NCBI RefSeq assembly: GCF_006265175.1
Contig: NZ_VDCQ01000014.1
Span: forward strand, 62,001 to 126,000
Direction of reading: 5' to 3'
Length of the DNA: 64,000 nucleotides
Source: Paenibacillus hemerocallicola
Lineage (GTDB): Bacteria; Bacillota; Bacilli; Paenibacillales; NBRC-103111
A program made the translations under genes and the position numbers. The notes below the pieces were generated by a model that was not told the origin of the DNA, did no database searches, and worked only from the letters and a program-made list of their open reading frames with translations. Position 1 is the first letter of the stretch, and each line of letters starts with the position of its first letter. This document shows, one piece after another, positions 17,777 through 26,139 of the stretch.

Positions 17777-19084
17777 TCAATGTCCTGGAGAGCCGCTCGG
17801 ATCAATGGAGCTATCGTCATCGGCTTGGCGTGAATAGTCCGGGTCTAGGGAAGTTGCCCCCGGATACTTCGCCTGCACGGGTTTATAATGGATGATGGCT
17901 CCGGCATCTGCCAATCTTCGCTGCAGCTCCCCGACAGGGATGTCCTGAATCGCACAGCCGAGCTCTATGGCCAGTTTTACGGCGGTGCCGGCGGCTTGCC
18001 CGGTGACGGCGCATGTCGAGATGAGGCGGGTGGACTCCCTTGCTTGATCGATGGAAGAGATAATTCTGCCCGCTGCTACAATATTGCGTATCCCCGGAGT
18101 GATCAGGGTGCGATAGGGGATTTCGAAAATATGAAAGGGCTTGTCTTCTTCCGTCGAACATCCGATGGAATCCTCGAAAACCACATTTTTGTCCGCATTC
18201 GTTAACACATAGTGTCCGTCTATGCGCCGCGTTGTCCGCAATTGCGGCAGCGTTGGTAACGTAGTCAACGATTCCGCTTTTGTGTCGAACTGTTTGACAT
18301 GATCCAGCAGCAGCTTCCGGCCGGCTTTGACAAATTCGGAAATTTCCATGCCGTCATGAATGGTAAACCGTTTCATTCCCTCGGGATGCTTGCGTCCCGT
18401 TCTGCTTGAGCCATGGAATTCCAGCTTCAGCCCTTGATAAATGTCGTTTTTCTCTAACGCCGAAGCCATCTTGGATAAATTCGTGGAGTAAGCCCAATAC
18501 GTAAGCCAATTGCCGTCTTCTACGCATGCGGCGCCTGATCGCTTCATAAGATCGGCATCGCCGGATGCGTCTACGAACATGGCTGCCCGGTATCCGATGC
18601 GCCCTTCTTTATTCTCGACAATCACTCCCTTGCACCAGCCGTCTTCAACGACAGCGGAGCTGAAGACGGTGTCGAACAGCACATCGATCCCTTCTTGCTC
18701 CATCAGTTCGTCCAAGGCAAGAATGAAAGCGTAGGCATTGAATGCCGTTGCATAACGATGCCTCGTATCTATTTTCTCCAGGTTATTTGCCCAAGCCTTT
18801 GGCAAGGTGTTGTACCCATATTTGATCGACAGATGCAACAATTCCTCCGCAATGCCGCTCATGATTTTACGTCCATAGCCGTCGCACAGCGCACATAGAT
18901 AAAAAACGACCAAGCCGCTGGTAGCCAGTCCCCCGAGCGCAACGCCTTTCTCGATAATCAGCACCCGCATCCCGCTTCGTCGTGCCGCTAAGGCGGCACT
19001 GACGCCGGCAATGCCTCCGCCAATAATAATCACATCATACTCATCCTTGATTCGTATCGTTCGTGATTCTGCAAAGCTGTTCAT
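17777..19084 (-). CDS. FAD-dependent oxidoreductase (PF12831-like)
   Basis: 435 residues. The N-terminus carries the dinucleotide-binding GGGIAGVSAALAARR at about residue 22, followed by EKGVALGGLATSGLV, and the C-terminus carries STCAVTGQAAGTAVKLA, the pattern of the FAD-dependent oxidoreductase family common in Bacteroidetes and Paenibacillus catabolic clusters. No signal peptide is seen, so it is cytosolic. The substrate is unknown; family members occur near polysaccharide and sugar-acid genes. AGGGAGTGG precedes the ATG at 19084 on the minus strand. It is divergent from the AraC gene at 19252, which is a candidate regulator. Confidence 0.82.
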   Translation of the reverse strand: MNSFAESRTIRIKDEYDVIIIGGGIAGVSAALAARRSGMRVLIIEKGVALGGLATSGLVVFYLCALCDGYGRKIMSGIAEELLHLSIKYGYNTLPKAWANNLEKIDTRHRYATAFNAYAFILALDELMEQEGIDVLFDTVFSSAVVEDGWCKGVIVENKEGRIGYRAAMFVDASGDADLMKRSGAACVEDGNWLTYWAYSTNLSKMASALEKNDIYQGLKLEFHGSSRTGRKHPEGMKRFTIHDGMEISEFVKAGRKLLLDHVKQFDTKAESLTTLPTLPQLRTTRRIDGHYVLTNADKNVVFEDSIGCSTEEDKPFHIFEIPYRTLITPGIRNIVAAGRIISSIDQARESTRLISTCAVTGQAAGTAVKLAIELGCAIQDIPVGELQRRLADAGAIIHYKPVQAKYPGATSLDPDYSRQADDDSSIDPSGSPGH

Positions 19085-19188
19085 GGAACGCCACTCCCTA
19101 TGTGAATCGTTATTTTCTTCATGTTAAAGGACATGCCGGCTTGCGTGCCATTAAGAAAACAACATGAATTGGACGATTCTACGATCAA

Positions 19189-19217
19189 TTGAGTTTCGTT
19201 GACTGCTATATTATACT
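19189..19217 (+). promoter_or_regulatory. SigA-type promoter of the AraC gene
   Basis: TTGAGT (19189-19194), a 17-bp spacer and TATACT (19212-19217) lie 35 bp before the start of the AraC gene, in the divergent gap with the FAD oxidoreductase. Confidence 0.65.
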
Positions 19218-19251
19218 GGGTTTGTCTTGGCGTCAGGGGGGAGGAAAGGTG

Positions 19252-20028
19252 ATGAAGCTTCAATGGATCGGTTACGACAATCTGGTTCCAAACTGGCGCA
19301 GATCCAAGTTTGTCAGCAACCAGTACATTATTGTATTGGTTGTGTACGGGCAAGTCATGTATGAGATCGACGAGGTTTCGCTGACCTTGTCGAAGGGGGA
19401 TATCTTGATTACTTATCCGGGCACGACCCGTTTCGGCACGAACGGACCATACCCGCCCCATCGGAAGTATTCCGCTCATTTTACACTGGATCCTTCGCGG
19501 CACGAGCTCCTGAACGAATTATCCGTGATTAAGGGATACCAGCATTTCAAATCGCGCAAGTTCGATTATTATCATCAACGATTCACTTCGATGCATCGAC
19601 AGTGGAGGGGCTCGTCCCCCTTGCGCGAATTCGCGTGTCAGGGTATGGTTATGGAATTGTTTTGCTCCATGTTGACGGGGCTTCAACAGCAAAACATACC
19701 GGCGCATAGGCAATTAATCGTTTCGGAGCTCGAGGCTTATATTCAGGCCCATTTCAACGAAGATATTCGAGTCAGCCAATTGGCGGAATTGGTCAGGCTG
19801 TCCCCGAATTATGTTACGACTATTTTTAAAGAAATTACCGGGCAGAGCCCGATCGATTATGTGCACCATCACCGCGTGTCGGTGGCCAGTGACTTGTTGC
19901 TCCACTCCGATATGAACATTCGCGAAATATCCGATTACCTTGGATTTTGCGAGCCGGCTTATTTTAATCGTATTTTTAAGAAGGTAACCGGACTGCCGCC
20001 TTCCGAGTTGCAGAAGCAACATGTATAG
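19252..20028 (+). CDS. AraC-family transcriptional regulator (cassette 1)
   Basis: 258 residues: an N-terminal cupin-like sensor domain (about 1-150; YEIDEVSLTLSKGDILITYPG) and two C-terminal helix-turn-helix motifs (VSQLAELVRLSPNYVTTIFKE, then IREISDYLGFCEPAYFNRIFKK). ATG 19252 follows GGGGGGAGGAAAGG. It probably senses a small molecule and controls the neighbouring amidohydrolase-Rieske unit and/or the divergent FAD oxidoreductase. Its last codons overlap a remnant of a different AraC gene by 8 bp, so it seems to have replaced, or been inserted over, an older regulator at this locus. Confidence 0.88.
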   Translation: MKLQWIGYDNLVPNWRRSKFVSNQYIIVLVVYGQVMYEIDEVSLTLSKGDILITYPGTTRFGTNGPYPPHRKYSAHFTLDPSRHELLNELSVIKGYQHFKSRKFDYYHQRFTSMHRQWRGSSPLREFACQGMVMELFCSMLTGLQQQNIPAHRQLIVSELEAYIQAHFNEDIRVSQLAELVRLSPNYVTTIFKEITGQSPIDYVHHHRVSVASDLLLHSDMNIREISDYLGFCEPAYFNRIFKKVTGLPPSELQKQHV

Positions 20029-20188
20029 CCGAAGCCAACGTCTGCTGCGGGAAGCACCCAATGCTTCCATTTCCGATATTGCCCACATGATCGGTTTTAC
20101 GTCCGCATCCCATTTCAGCCGTCACTTCAAATCGTTGACGGAGGAAGCGCCGTCGTCATTTCGCCAGAAAATGCTTAGTAAGGGGTAG
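20021..20188 (+). pseudogene. Remnant: C-terminal HTH of a second AraC regulator
   Basis: This frame codes for 55 residues that match only the end of an AraC HTH domain (RLLREAPNASISDIAHMIGF, then ASHFSRHFKSLTEEAPSSF). The best match in the window is the intact cassette 2 regulator (29316-30212), which ends with nearly the same block. Everything upstream of this last HTH is missing. It lies directly before the family 2 promoter, exactly where the intact regulator lies in cassette 2. Confidence 0.8.
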
Positions 20189-20219
20189 GTGCGCGAGCGC
20201 CGCTTATCGGTTTGAAACA

Positions 20220-20284
20220 GGTCAACTATTGAACAGAAACCCGTCAAACATCTGCAATCTTTTGTTTCCCCTCCTAGCTATAAT
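20220..20284 (+). promoter_or_regulatory. Family 2 promoter/operator, copy 1
   Basis: GTCAACTAT at 20221 and GTCAAACAT at 20243 are direct repeats 22 bp apart. GCAATCT occupies the -35 region, and a perfect TATAAT lies at 20279-20284, 59 bp from GGTCAAC. The copies at 22049 and 30308 have identical spacing. The lack of a TTGACA-like -35 and the phased repeats suggest AraC-type activation. It drives the amidohydrolase-Rieske pair. Confidence 0.8.
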
Positions 20285-20339
20285 GAATTTACAAGCCATA
20301 AGTTATATAAACAAGAACAGTCCTGGAGGGGATGAGAGA

Positions 20340-21476
20340 ATGCAGGTCACAGAGGAAGGCGCTAAACCAAACGGCAAACGTTCGAAACTGAAACGGCCGA
20401 TTATTGATTGCGATATACATCACTATACGGGGTTCGATGTGTTGAAGCCCTATTTGCCGCGGGCATACCGGGAGCTAATCCATACTTATGGAAAGGCTAT
20501 GCCGGGCGGAATGCATTTTAACGGCGGGGTCGGCGGAAGAATGGTGGATTCGCTCCCGCCGGACGGAGGACCGGCCGGGGGCAATCTTGAATATATGCGG
20601 GAACATCATCTGGACCCGAACAATATCCACTACGGGATTTTGACCGGGGAGAGCCTGGGCGTTCAAGGAACGATCAACTTTGATTATGCGGCGGCTTGCT
20701 GCAGCGCGTACAATGACTACACGATCGACCACTGGTTGGCCAAAGACAGTCGGTTAAAAGGGTCGATCATGATCCCGAAACAAGACCCGATACAGGCGGC
20801 GAAGGAGATTGACCGAGTCGGGGGGCGGTCCGATATGGTGCAGGTATTGGTACAGAACGGAGCCTTCTTCCCATACGGCAACCGTTATTACTACCCGATC
20901 TACGAAGCTTGTGTTCGACATCATTTACCTTTTACGATTCACGTCAGCGGCGAAGGGTCCGGCATGAACGCGCAGCCGACAGGTGCGGGCCATGTCACCC
21001 ATTATGCGGAAGCGCGGGCGGCGAGACCGCAAGTCATGATGGCGCACGTTGCCAGCTTCATCTTTGAAGGGGTATTCGAACGTTTTCCGACGCTGAAGGT
21101 AGTGCTGCAAGAGGCGGGCGTATTCTGGATCGTGCCGTACTTGTGGCGGCTCGACCAAGACTGGAAGTCGCTGCGGGTGCAAACTCCGTGGGTGCAAAAG
21201 AAGCCCAGCGAGTATTTCCGCGAAAATTTCCGCGTTACGACCCAACCGATCGAAGAGACGCCGAATCTTGAAGTTTTCAAGCATATGATGGACAGTTTGC
21301 ATGCGAAAGAGACCATGATGTATTGCAGCGATTATCCGCATTGGGATTACGATTCTCCGCTGCTGGCATTGCCTCGAATGGAGGAGGAGCTGGCGCACCG
21401 CGTCTATTACCAGAATGCGGCGGATCTATACAACCTTCCTCCGTACCAACCGGAAGAAAAGGAGGAGCGGGTATGA
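20340..21476 (+). CDS. Amidohydrolase-2 family metalloenzyme (cassette 1)
   Basis: 378 residues of the Amidohydro_2 (ACMSD/decarboxylase-like) TIM-barrel group. The N-terminal metal motif is DCDIHH (Asp23/Asp25-x-His27, a D-x-H in place of the ACMSD H-x-H), with a second His in TIHVSGEG, AHVASFIFEGVFERFP, and the C-terminal CSDYPHWD with the metal-binding Asp. Family members decarboxylate or hydrolyse ring acids; the substrate here is unknown. CTGGAGGGG precedes ATG 20340. The gene ends in an ATGA overlap with a Rieske gene, so the two products are made together. It is a close paralogue of the gene at 30421 and a more distant one of 34824. Confidence 0.85.
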   Translation: MQVTEEGAKPNGKRSKLKRPIIDCDIHHYTGFDVLKPYLPRAYRELIHTYGKAMPGGMHFNGGVGGRMVDSLPPDGGPAGGNLEYMREHHLDPNNIHYGILTGESLGVQGTINFDYAAACCSAYNDYTIDHWLAKDSRLKGSIMIPKQDPIQAAKEIDRVGGRSDMVQVLVQNGAFFPYGNRYYYPIYEACVRHHLPFTIHVSGEGSGMNAQPTGAGHVTHYAEARAARPQVMMAHVASFIFEGVFERFPTLKVVLQEAGVFWIVPYLWRLDQDWKSLRVQTPWVQKKPSEYFRENFRVTTQPIEETPNLEVFKHMMDSLHAKETMMYCSDYPHWDYDSPLLALPRMEEELAHRVYYQNAADLYNLPPYQPEEKEERV

Positions 21477-21880
21477 CGAACTCGTCGCAATCGCATCCGA
21501 ATGTACCCTCGCAAAAGTATGTCGTTGCCACAGTATCGGAAATTGTTCCCGGCTCGAAGAAAATTGTTGAAGCGGGCGGACGGAGCATAGGCGTATATAA
21601 TCTCGATGGACAATTTTATGCGCTGCGCAACGTATGTCCGCATCAAGGCGCCCAGCTGTGCAAGGGTCTGGTCAAGCCGCTGGTGGTTTCGTCCGGCCCG
21701 GGCAGCTTCGAGTACGAGCGGGAAGGGGAAATTGTTCGATGTCCTTGGCATCAATGGGAGTTTGATATTAAGACAGGCTGCATGATCGTCGATCCGGCGA
21801 TGCGAACGAAAACGTACGAGGTAACGGTGGAAACGTTCGGCGTAACCGTGGAAGAGGGCCAAGTAATCGTGCATATGTAG
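21473..21880 (+). CDS. Rieske [2Fe-2S] protein (cassette 1)
   Basis: 135 residues forming little more than one Rieske domain: CPHQGAQLCKG near residue 56 and CPWHQWEFD near residue 93 give the C-x-H and C-x2-H cluster ligands. There is no signal peptide, membrane helix or catalytic oxygenase domain, so it is a soluble ferredoxin-like electron carrier or a redox subunit. Its start overlaps the amidohydrolase stop by 4 bp (ATGA). No Rieske-oxygenase alpha subunit is nearby, so the partner is most likely the amidohydrolase itself. Confidence 0.88.
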   Translation: MTNSSQSHPNVPSQKYVVATVSEIVPGSKKIVEAGGRSIGVYNLDGQFYALRNVCPHQGAQLCKGLVKPLVVSSGPGSFEYEREGEIVRCPWHQWEFDIKTGCMIVDPAMRTKTYEVTVETFGVTVEEGQVIVHM

Positions 21881-21934
21881 TACCGTATTTATCCGGCAAG
21901 GCTTCTCCGAAAACATTCGAATCCTAACGGCGAC

Positions 21935-21978
21935 TGAAAGCCTCCAAATCCGCATGAAAAGCGGCTTGGAGGCTTTCA
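21935..21978 (+). terminator. Long hairpin after the Rieske gene
   Basis: A perfect 13-bp stem (TGAAAGCCTCCAA with TTGGAGGCTTTCA) holds an inner CCGC/GCGG pairing. No T run follows, so it may be a weak terminator or an RNA-stability hairpin at the end of the amidohydrolase-Rieske transcript. Confidence 0.6.
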
Positions 21979-22048
21979 TGTCTTGTGTCGGCATGATTCG
22001 ATCTGCATGTCGCGGCCCTGCCTGTCAAGTTGGAGGGTAACAGAAAGT

Positions 22049-22113
22049 GGTCAACTATAGTATATAAAGCGGTCAAACATTTGCAATCTTTTACCCTCCT
22101 TCAAAGATATAAT
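22049..22113 (+). promoter_or_regulatory. Family 2 promoter/operator, copy 2
   Basis: GTCAACTAT at 22050 and GTCAAACAT at 22072 (22 bp apart), TTTGCAATCTT, and TATAAT at 22108-22113, 59 bp from GGTCAAC. It gives the cassette 1 SBP its own start of transcription. The leader to the SBP start is about 210 nt, and I see no riboswitch in it. Confidence 0.8.
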
Positions 22114-22332
22114 GATCTTGTTCATCCATAAGGAACACCTAACGATCGATGATGGAGGGGAATTAGTCCAAGAAGGGAAGAGAATGAAAGACTGAGCCGC
22201 AACCCTCGGTCGCTCGCAGAGATGGCTTGTACGATTCAAATCTTGGAACCGACTTAAGTCATGGGGGAAAGCGATTTATCCGGAGGTAAGCGCTATACCG
22301 GAAAGCTATTATTTAGAATGGGGGTTGTTTGT

Positions 22333-23634
22333 TTGAGAACGATTATGAATAACAGATGGTCTAAATGGCTGTTGGCAGGCTTGATGCCTGCTTTGCTCGC
22401 CGCCTGCGGAATCAATGGAAGCAGCGGCAATGGAAGCGAAAAAGCTAATGGCGACGAAGGGGCCAAAAGCGACGGACCGGCAAATCTCGTTTTTTATTCC
22501 ACCGCCGTTTGGAGCCAAGAAGCGTTTAACGAGCGATTCGGAGATGCGATCAGGAAAAAGTTCCCGAATTATACTGTCCAAGCGATTTTCAACGGCAAAG
22601 GAACATCGTTTGAAGATGTTATGAGCTCCGGCGTAACGATTGACATTGTTTGGCAAGACGTGAACAATACGATTCCCGAATTATTGAATTATGGACTGCA
22701 GTACGATATGACCGAATTGATCAAAAAATATGGAGTGCCCGTTCAGAATCTGGAGCCGACGGCCATCAACGCAATCCGCGAAATGTCCGATGGCAAATTG
22801 TATGCTCTCCCCATTGTCAATAATACCGCAGTACTGTATTACAACAAGGATCTGTTCGATAAGTTTGGCGTTCCTTACCCGACGGACGGAATGACATGGG
22901 ATCAAGCGATTGATCTGGCCAAAAGATTGTACAGATCGGATGGAGGCGTGCAATATTACGGGATGAGGGGCGGTATTCAGCCTCACGCCAATTTAAGCCC
23001 GCTTTCGATTCCTTCCATAGATCCGAAAACGGGAAAACCGACCCTATTAACGGATGACCGCTGGAAAACGTTATTCAGCGAAGTTGTCGAAATGAAAAAG
23101 ACGGTAGAAAACAAAGCGCTAAGCTTTGTGAAGGACCCCAAAGTAGCGATGTCGCTCGATCTGGCCAATATATTTATTAATAACGACATGTCGGCATTAA
23201 ACTGGGACTTGGTCTCTTATCCCGCCTATAAGGATAAACCGGGCGTAGGCCCGCAGGCTCTGCCTACCCTTTTCGGCATTACATCGGCGAGCAAGCAGAA
23301 GGACGAGGCGATGAAGGTGCTTAGCTACTTGCTGTCCGTTGAAGCGCAAATGAGCTTTTCCGAAAGGGCGGTCATTCCGATCCTGCAAAATGAACAGGTG
23401 AAGGGAGCTTTCGGCAAAAATAGCCCGTACAAAAATAAAAATTTGCAGTCGATCGTGAAGACGAAATTTGCTCCCATTACTTCGAAGTCAAAGTTTGAAG
23501 GGAATATACGGACTATTTATGACAAAGCCATTCCCGATCTTGTGGACGGAAAAGTCGATTTGAATACCGCCTTCAGAAGTATGGATGAACAAATCAACAA
23601 ATTGATTGCCGAAGACAAGATGAAATCGAAATAA
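22333..23634 (+). CDS. Solute-binding lipoprotein (SBP-2, cassette 1)
   Basis: About 433 residues. A lipoprotein signal ends LLAACG, with Cys25 as the lipid anchor, and the mature part has the window-wide FDKFGVPYPTDGMTWDQ signature. It is close to the cassette 2 SBP (shared WSQEAFNERFGDA and LQYDMTELIKK). I place the start at TTG 22333, 7 bp after GGGGGT; ATG 22318 and ATG 22345 are alternatives with poorer sites. The paralogue at 32140 also begins with TTG. No permease is adjacent. Its own family 2 promoter should co-regulate it with the amidohydrolase-Rieske pair. Confidence 0.85.
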   Translation: MRTIMNNRWSKWLLAGLMPALLAACGINGSSGNGSEKANGDEGAKSDGPANLVFYSTAVWSQEAFNERFGDAIRKKFPNYTVQAIFNGKGTSFEDVMSSGVTIDIVWQDVNNTIPELLNYGLQYDMTELIKKYGVPVQNLEPTAINAIREMSDGKLYALPIVNNTAVLYYNKDLFDKFGVPYPTDGMTWDQAIDLAKRLYRSDGGVQYYGMRGGIQPHANLSPLSIPSIDPKTGKPTLLTDDRWKTLFSEVVEMKKTVENKALSFVKDPKVAMSLDLANIFINNDMSALNWDLVSYPAYKDKPGVGPQALPTLFGITSASKQKDEAMKVLSYLLSVEAQMSFSERAVIPILQNEQVKGAFGKNSPYKNKNLQSIVKTKFAPITSKSKFEGNIRTIYDKAIPDLVDGKVDLNTAFRSMDEQINKLIAEDKMKSK

Positions 23635-23635
23635 G

Positions 23636-23689
23636 GCGTCAAGCGACAAGCTGACCGTGGTCGTCGACAATAATCCGCTGTTTATATAA
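23636..23689 (+). pseudogene. Remnant of the 3' end of a ChiA-N-like CAZyme gene
   Basis: Two bases after the SBP-2 stop, an open segment reads ASSDKLTVVVDN and then stops. A 27-bp block, 23639-23665, is identical to 6095-6121 at the end of the large CAZyme gene, in the same frame. It is the tail of a ChiA-N-like domain with no gene in front of it, and it is followed by a terminator. Confidence 0.75.
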
Positions 23690-23692
23690 AAC

Positions 23693-23732
23693 AAACGGCT
23701 TTCCGGAGTTTCCCGGAAGGCCGTTTTGATTT
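23693..23732 (+). terminator. Rho-independent terminator
   Basis: A 14-bp stem (AAACGGCTTTCCGG with CCGGAAGGCCGTTT, one wobble pair) with a 6-nt loop, followed by TTGATTTTT. It now serves the SBP-2 transcript and may originally have belonged to the lost CAZyme gene. Confidence 0.85.
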
Positions 23733-23837
23733 TTGAAATCGGACGAACTGGGGAAATACAAAGCTTGGAAACACAACCAAGCTTGCCTTTTCGATGTAAC
23801 GTTGACGAAACGGATCGCAGCATTCACGCTTGAAAGC

Positions 23838-24698
23838 TCAATAACGGTTCAACATCATTTTTCTATAATGTCCCGGGCTATTGCCGTACATCGATTTGAA
23901 AAAGCGGATAAATGGAAACGTACTATCATAACCGACCAAGTTGGCAATTTCTCTTACCGTCAAATCGGATGTTGAGAGTAAATATTGCGCCTTTTTAAAC
24001 CGTTGCGATTGGATGTACTGCATCGGGGATAAATCAAACGAATCCTGAAACTCTTTATAGAAATGCGATGTTGAAACGAACAGAAGCCCGGCCAATTGGG
24101 AGACTTTTATTTTCTCGTCAAGATGCTCCTCGATATATTTGAAAACCGGTTGAAATTTTTGGAATTTGTTCATTTTTTCCAAGCTCCCCGCTTTATGACG
24201 GGATATCGACATCACGATTTCCAAAACGGAAAATAGGCGCTGCTTCACTTTGGCAGCGGCAAATAAAGCCGCGCTGTTATTCGTATGTTTGGCATGCACG
24301 AGGTCGGATATTTCTGCTTGCAGTTGCCCGATTTCGTTACCGATTGCATCGGAAGTGGTATAAGGCGTCTCCAATAGATCCAGGAGAGGGAAGTGTTCGA
24401 ATAACGTGAAATTGAAGTTCAACCAATGCGTAACGGCCGTGTCCCCCAATAAATGGAAGGTGTATTTGACATTGGCAGGAATGATAAGCGCTTGCCCCGG
24501 CTCCACTTTATAGCTGGCGTTATCGATTCCGACGACAACGGCCCCGTCCGTAATTCGGGTTACGAGCGCAAATGGCTGTATGTGGATGGATGCAATAAAT
24601 TGCGTATGCGTTTTCATGCCAAGTTTTGTTGTTCCGCATTGAAAATAGGCTAACTCAAGCGAGCTTAATAAATGGATTAAAATTTGCGAGTTCTGCAT
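23838..24698 (-). CDS. AraC-family transcriptional regulator
   Basis: 286 residues with an N-terminal cupin-type ligand domain (YKVEPGQALIIPANVKYTFH) and C-terminal twin HTH (VSQLAGLLFVSTSHFYKEF and VREIANLVGYDSTFPFIRFF). The ATG at 24698 on the minus strand is chosen because GGGAAGGGAG lies 7 bp upstream. It is divergent from the Gfo/Idh-isomerase-SBP operon starting at 24970 and probably regulates it. Three GCAAATAT direct repeats lie just upstream of this gene and are candidate binding sites. Confidence 0.88.
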   Translation of the reverse strand: MQNSQILIHLLSSLELAYFQCGTTKLGMKTHTQFIASIHIQPFALVTRITDGAVVVGIDNASYKVEPGQALIIPANVKYTFHLLGDTAVTHWLNFNFTLFEHFPLLDLLETPYTTSDAIGNEIGQLQAEISDLVHAKHTNNSAALFAAAKVKQRLFSVLEIVMSISRHKAGSLEKMNKFQKFQPVFKYIEEHLDEKIKVSQLAGLLFVSTSHFYKEFQDSFDLSPMQYIQSQRFKKAQYLLSTSDLTVREIANLVGYDSTFPFIRFFKSMYGNSPGHYRKMMLNRY

Positions 24699-24729
24699 GC
24701 GGGAGCTCCCTTCCCTCAAAGGCATTTGT

Positions 24730-24780
24730 GCAAATATGAACTCGTTTACTAGGCAAATATGAACTAAATCGCGCAAATAT
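24730..24780. repeat. Three GCAAATAT direct repeats, candidate AraC sites
   Basis: GCAAATATGAACT occurs at 24730 and 24753, and GCAAATAT at 24773, spaced by 23 and 20 bp. They sit in the divergent gap between the AraC gene and the Gfo/Idh operon. Repeats about two helical turns apart fit AraC-type binding. The remaining gap to 24970 is A/T-rich, with a TGTATACA palindrome at 24848. Confidence 0.6.
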
Positions 24781-24969
24781 CTCATTTTTAATTATATTGT
24801 ATTATTGCATGCAGTCAATTCGAACAAACGGAACGATAGACGAAGTGTGTATACATATAGACGATATGTGATTTTTTACGAATATGGCATTGTGAGATAA
24901 TGACGTTGCAATGATCCCTTATGCGCCAAAGCGGCGACAAGCCAAACTAACAAAGTTGGGAGCCTGAAC

Positions 24970-26022
24970 ATGACAAACAAGTTGAAAATCGGCATTTTGG
25001 GCGGAGGTGGCATATTAAACGCACACGCACCGGGTTTTGTCCGATTGAAAGACAAATGTGAGATTGTTATAGCCGAGTCGGATTCCGGAAAGCATGCACG
25101 TATTCGCAAACTGCTCGGAGACGAGGTGAACATTTACGGGGATTATAAGGAGGTGCTGGCGCTTCCCGACGTTTGTGCCGTAGACATTTTGCTGCCGCAT
25201 CACCTGCATGAGCAAGCGACGATCGCCGCAGCGAAAGCCGGCAAGCATGTGTTGGTGGAGAAAGTAATGGCGCGCAACGTGGAAGAGTGCGACCGGATGA
25301 TCGAGGCTTGCCGAGAAGCGGGAGTGACGCTGACGGTTTGCCACGACAGGCGCTACGACAGCGACTGGCAAGCTTTGAAACATATTGTCGATTCGGGCGA
25401 TCTCGGCGAAATATTGTTTTGGAAGCTGGAGCATAACCAAAACGTCGTCACTCCGCCGGATTCGTGGATTCGCTCCAAGGAAAAGCTCGGCGGTGGCGCG
25501 ATTATGAGCTGCTTGACCCACCAAATCGACGCTCTGCGCTGGTATGGCGGCGAAGTCCGGTCGGTAACGTCGATGTCGAAGGTCGAACCGGGTCGGATGG
25601 AAGGCGAGAGCATCGGTGCGGTTATCGCCAAGATGGAATCCGGGGCGCTGGCTCTGCTCTCGATTAACTGGTATACGCAGTCGCATAGCGCTCCGGACGG
25701 CTTATGGTACGAGTTCAACCATGTCACCGGAACGAAAGGCGAAGCTTACTACATGAGCGGCAAAGGAACGTTCGTCAAGCTTCATGGCGACAAGTCCGAA
25801 TATTTCGAATACGATATGAGAGCAAAAGAAGGATTCAAGAAGGTGGAGACGCACAAACAAATGTCCGGTCATCAGAGCTGCATCGACGAGTGGGTGAAGC
25901 AATTGCTCGGAGAGCAAGCCAAAGTGGTGACGGATGGAACCGAAAGCCGGAAGACGGTCGAAGTCGCGGAGGCGGCTTACCGGTCGGAACAGCAAGGCAA
26001 AGTAGTAAGTTTGCCTCTCTGA
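24970..26022 (+). CDS. Gfo/Idh/MocA-family oxidoreductase
   Basis: 350 residues: Rossmann motif GILGGGGILNAHAPGF near residue 9, the family's HVLVEKVMARN segment (EKx near residue 97), and GGGAIMSCLTHQIDALRWYGG with the catalytic His-Asp region. It should be an NAD(P)-dependent sugar or cyclitol dehydrogenase. GTTGGGAG precedes ATG 24970. It is the first gene of an operon with a TIM-barrel isomerase and an SBP, a typical arrangement for uptake and redox epimerisation of an uncommon sugar. Confidence 0.88.
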   Translation: MTNKLKIGILGGGGILNAHAPGFVRLKDKCEIVIAESDSGKHARIRKLLGDEVNIYGDYKEVLALPDVCAVDILLPHHLHEQATIAAAKAGKHVLVEKVMARNVEECDRMIEACREAGVTLTVCHDRRYDSDWQALKHIVDSGDLGEILFWKLEHNQNVVTPPDSWIRSKEKLGGGAIMSCLTHQIDALRWYGGEVRSVTSMSKVEPGRMEGESIGAVIAKMESGALALLSINWYTQSHSAPDGLWYEFNHVTGTKGEAYYMSGKGTFVKLHGDKSEYFEYDMRAKEGFKKVETHKQMSGHQSCIDEWVKQLLGEQAKVVTDGTESRKTVEVAEAAYRSEQQGKVVSLPL

Positions 26023-26139
26023 AACCCTTGCCAGTCTGCGACTGGGCGGGAACAGCTTGTTCCAGTATTATCTTTTTGAACGATTGAAGCCGTACATGCA
26101 CGCTTGCGCAACTATATCAATCAATTAAGGTGGGCACAG

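Noticed and set aside
22114-22332. A riboswitch or T-box in the long leader of SBP-2
   Set aside because: No conserved riboswitch or T-box motif and no terminator/antiterminator pair could be seen.
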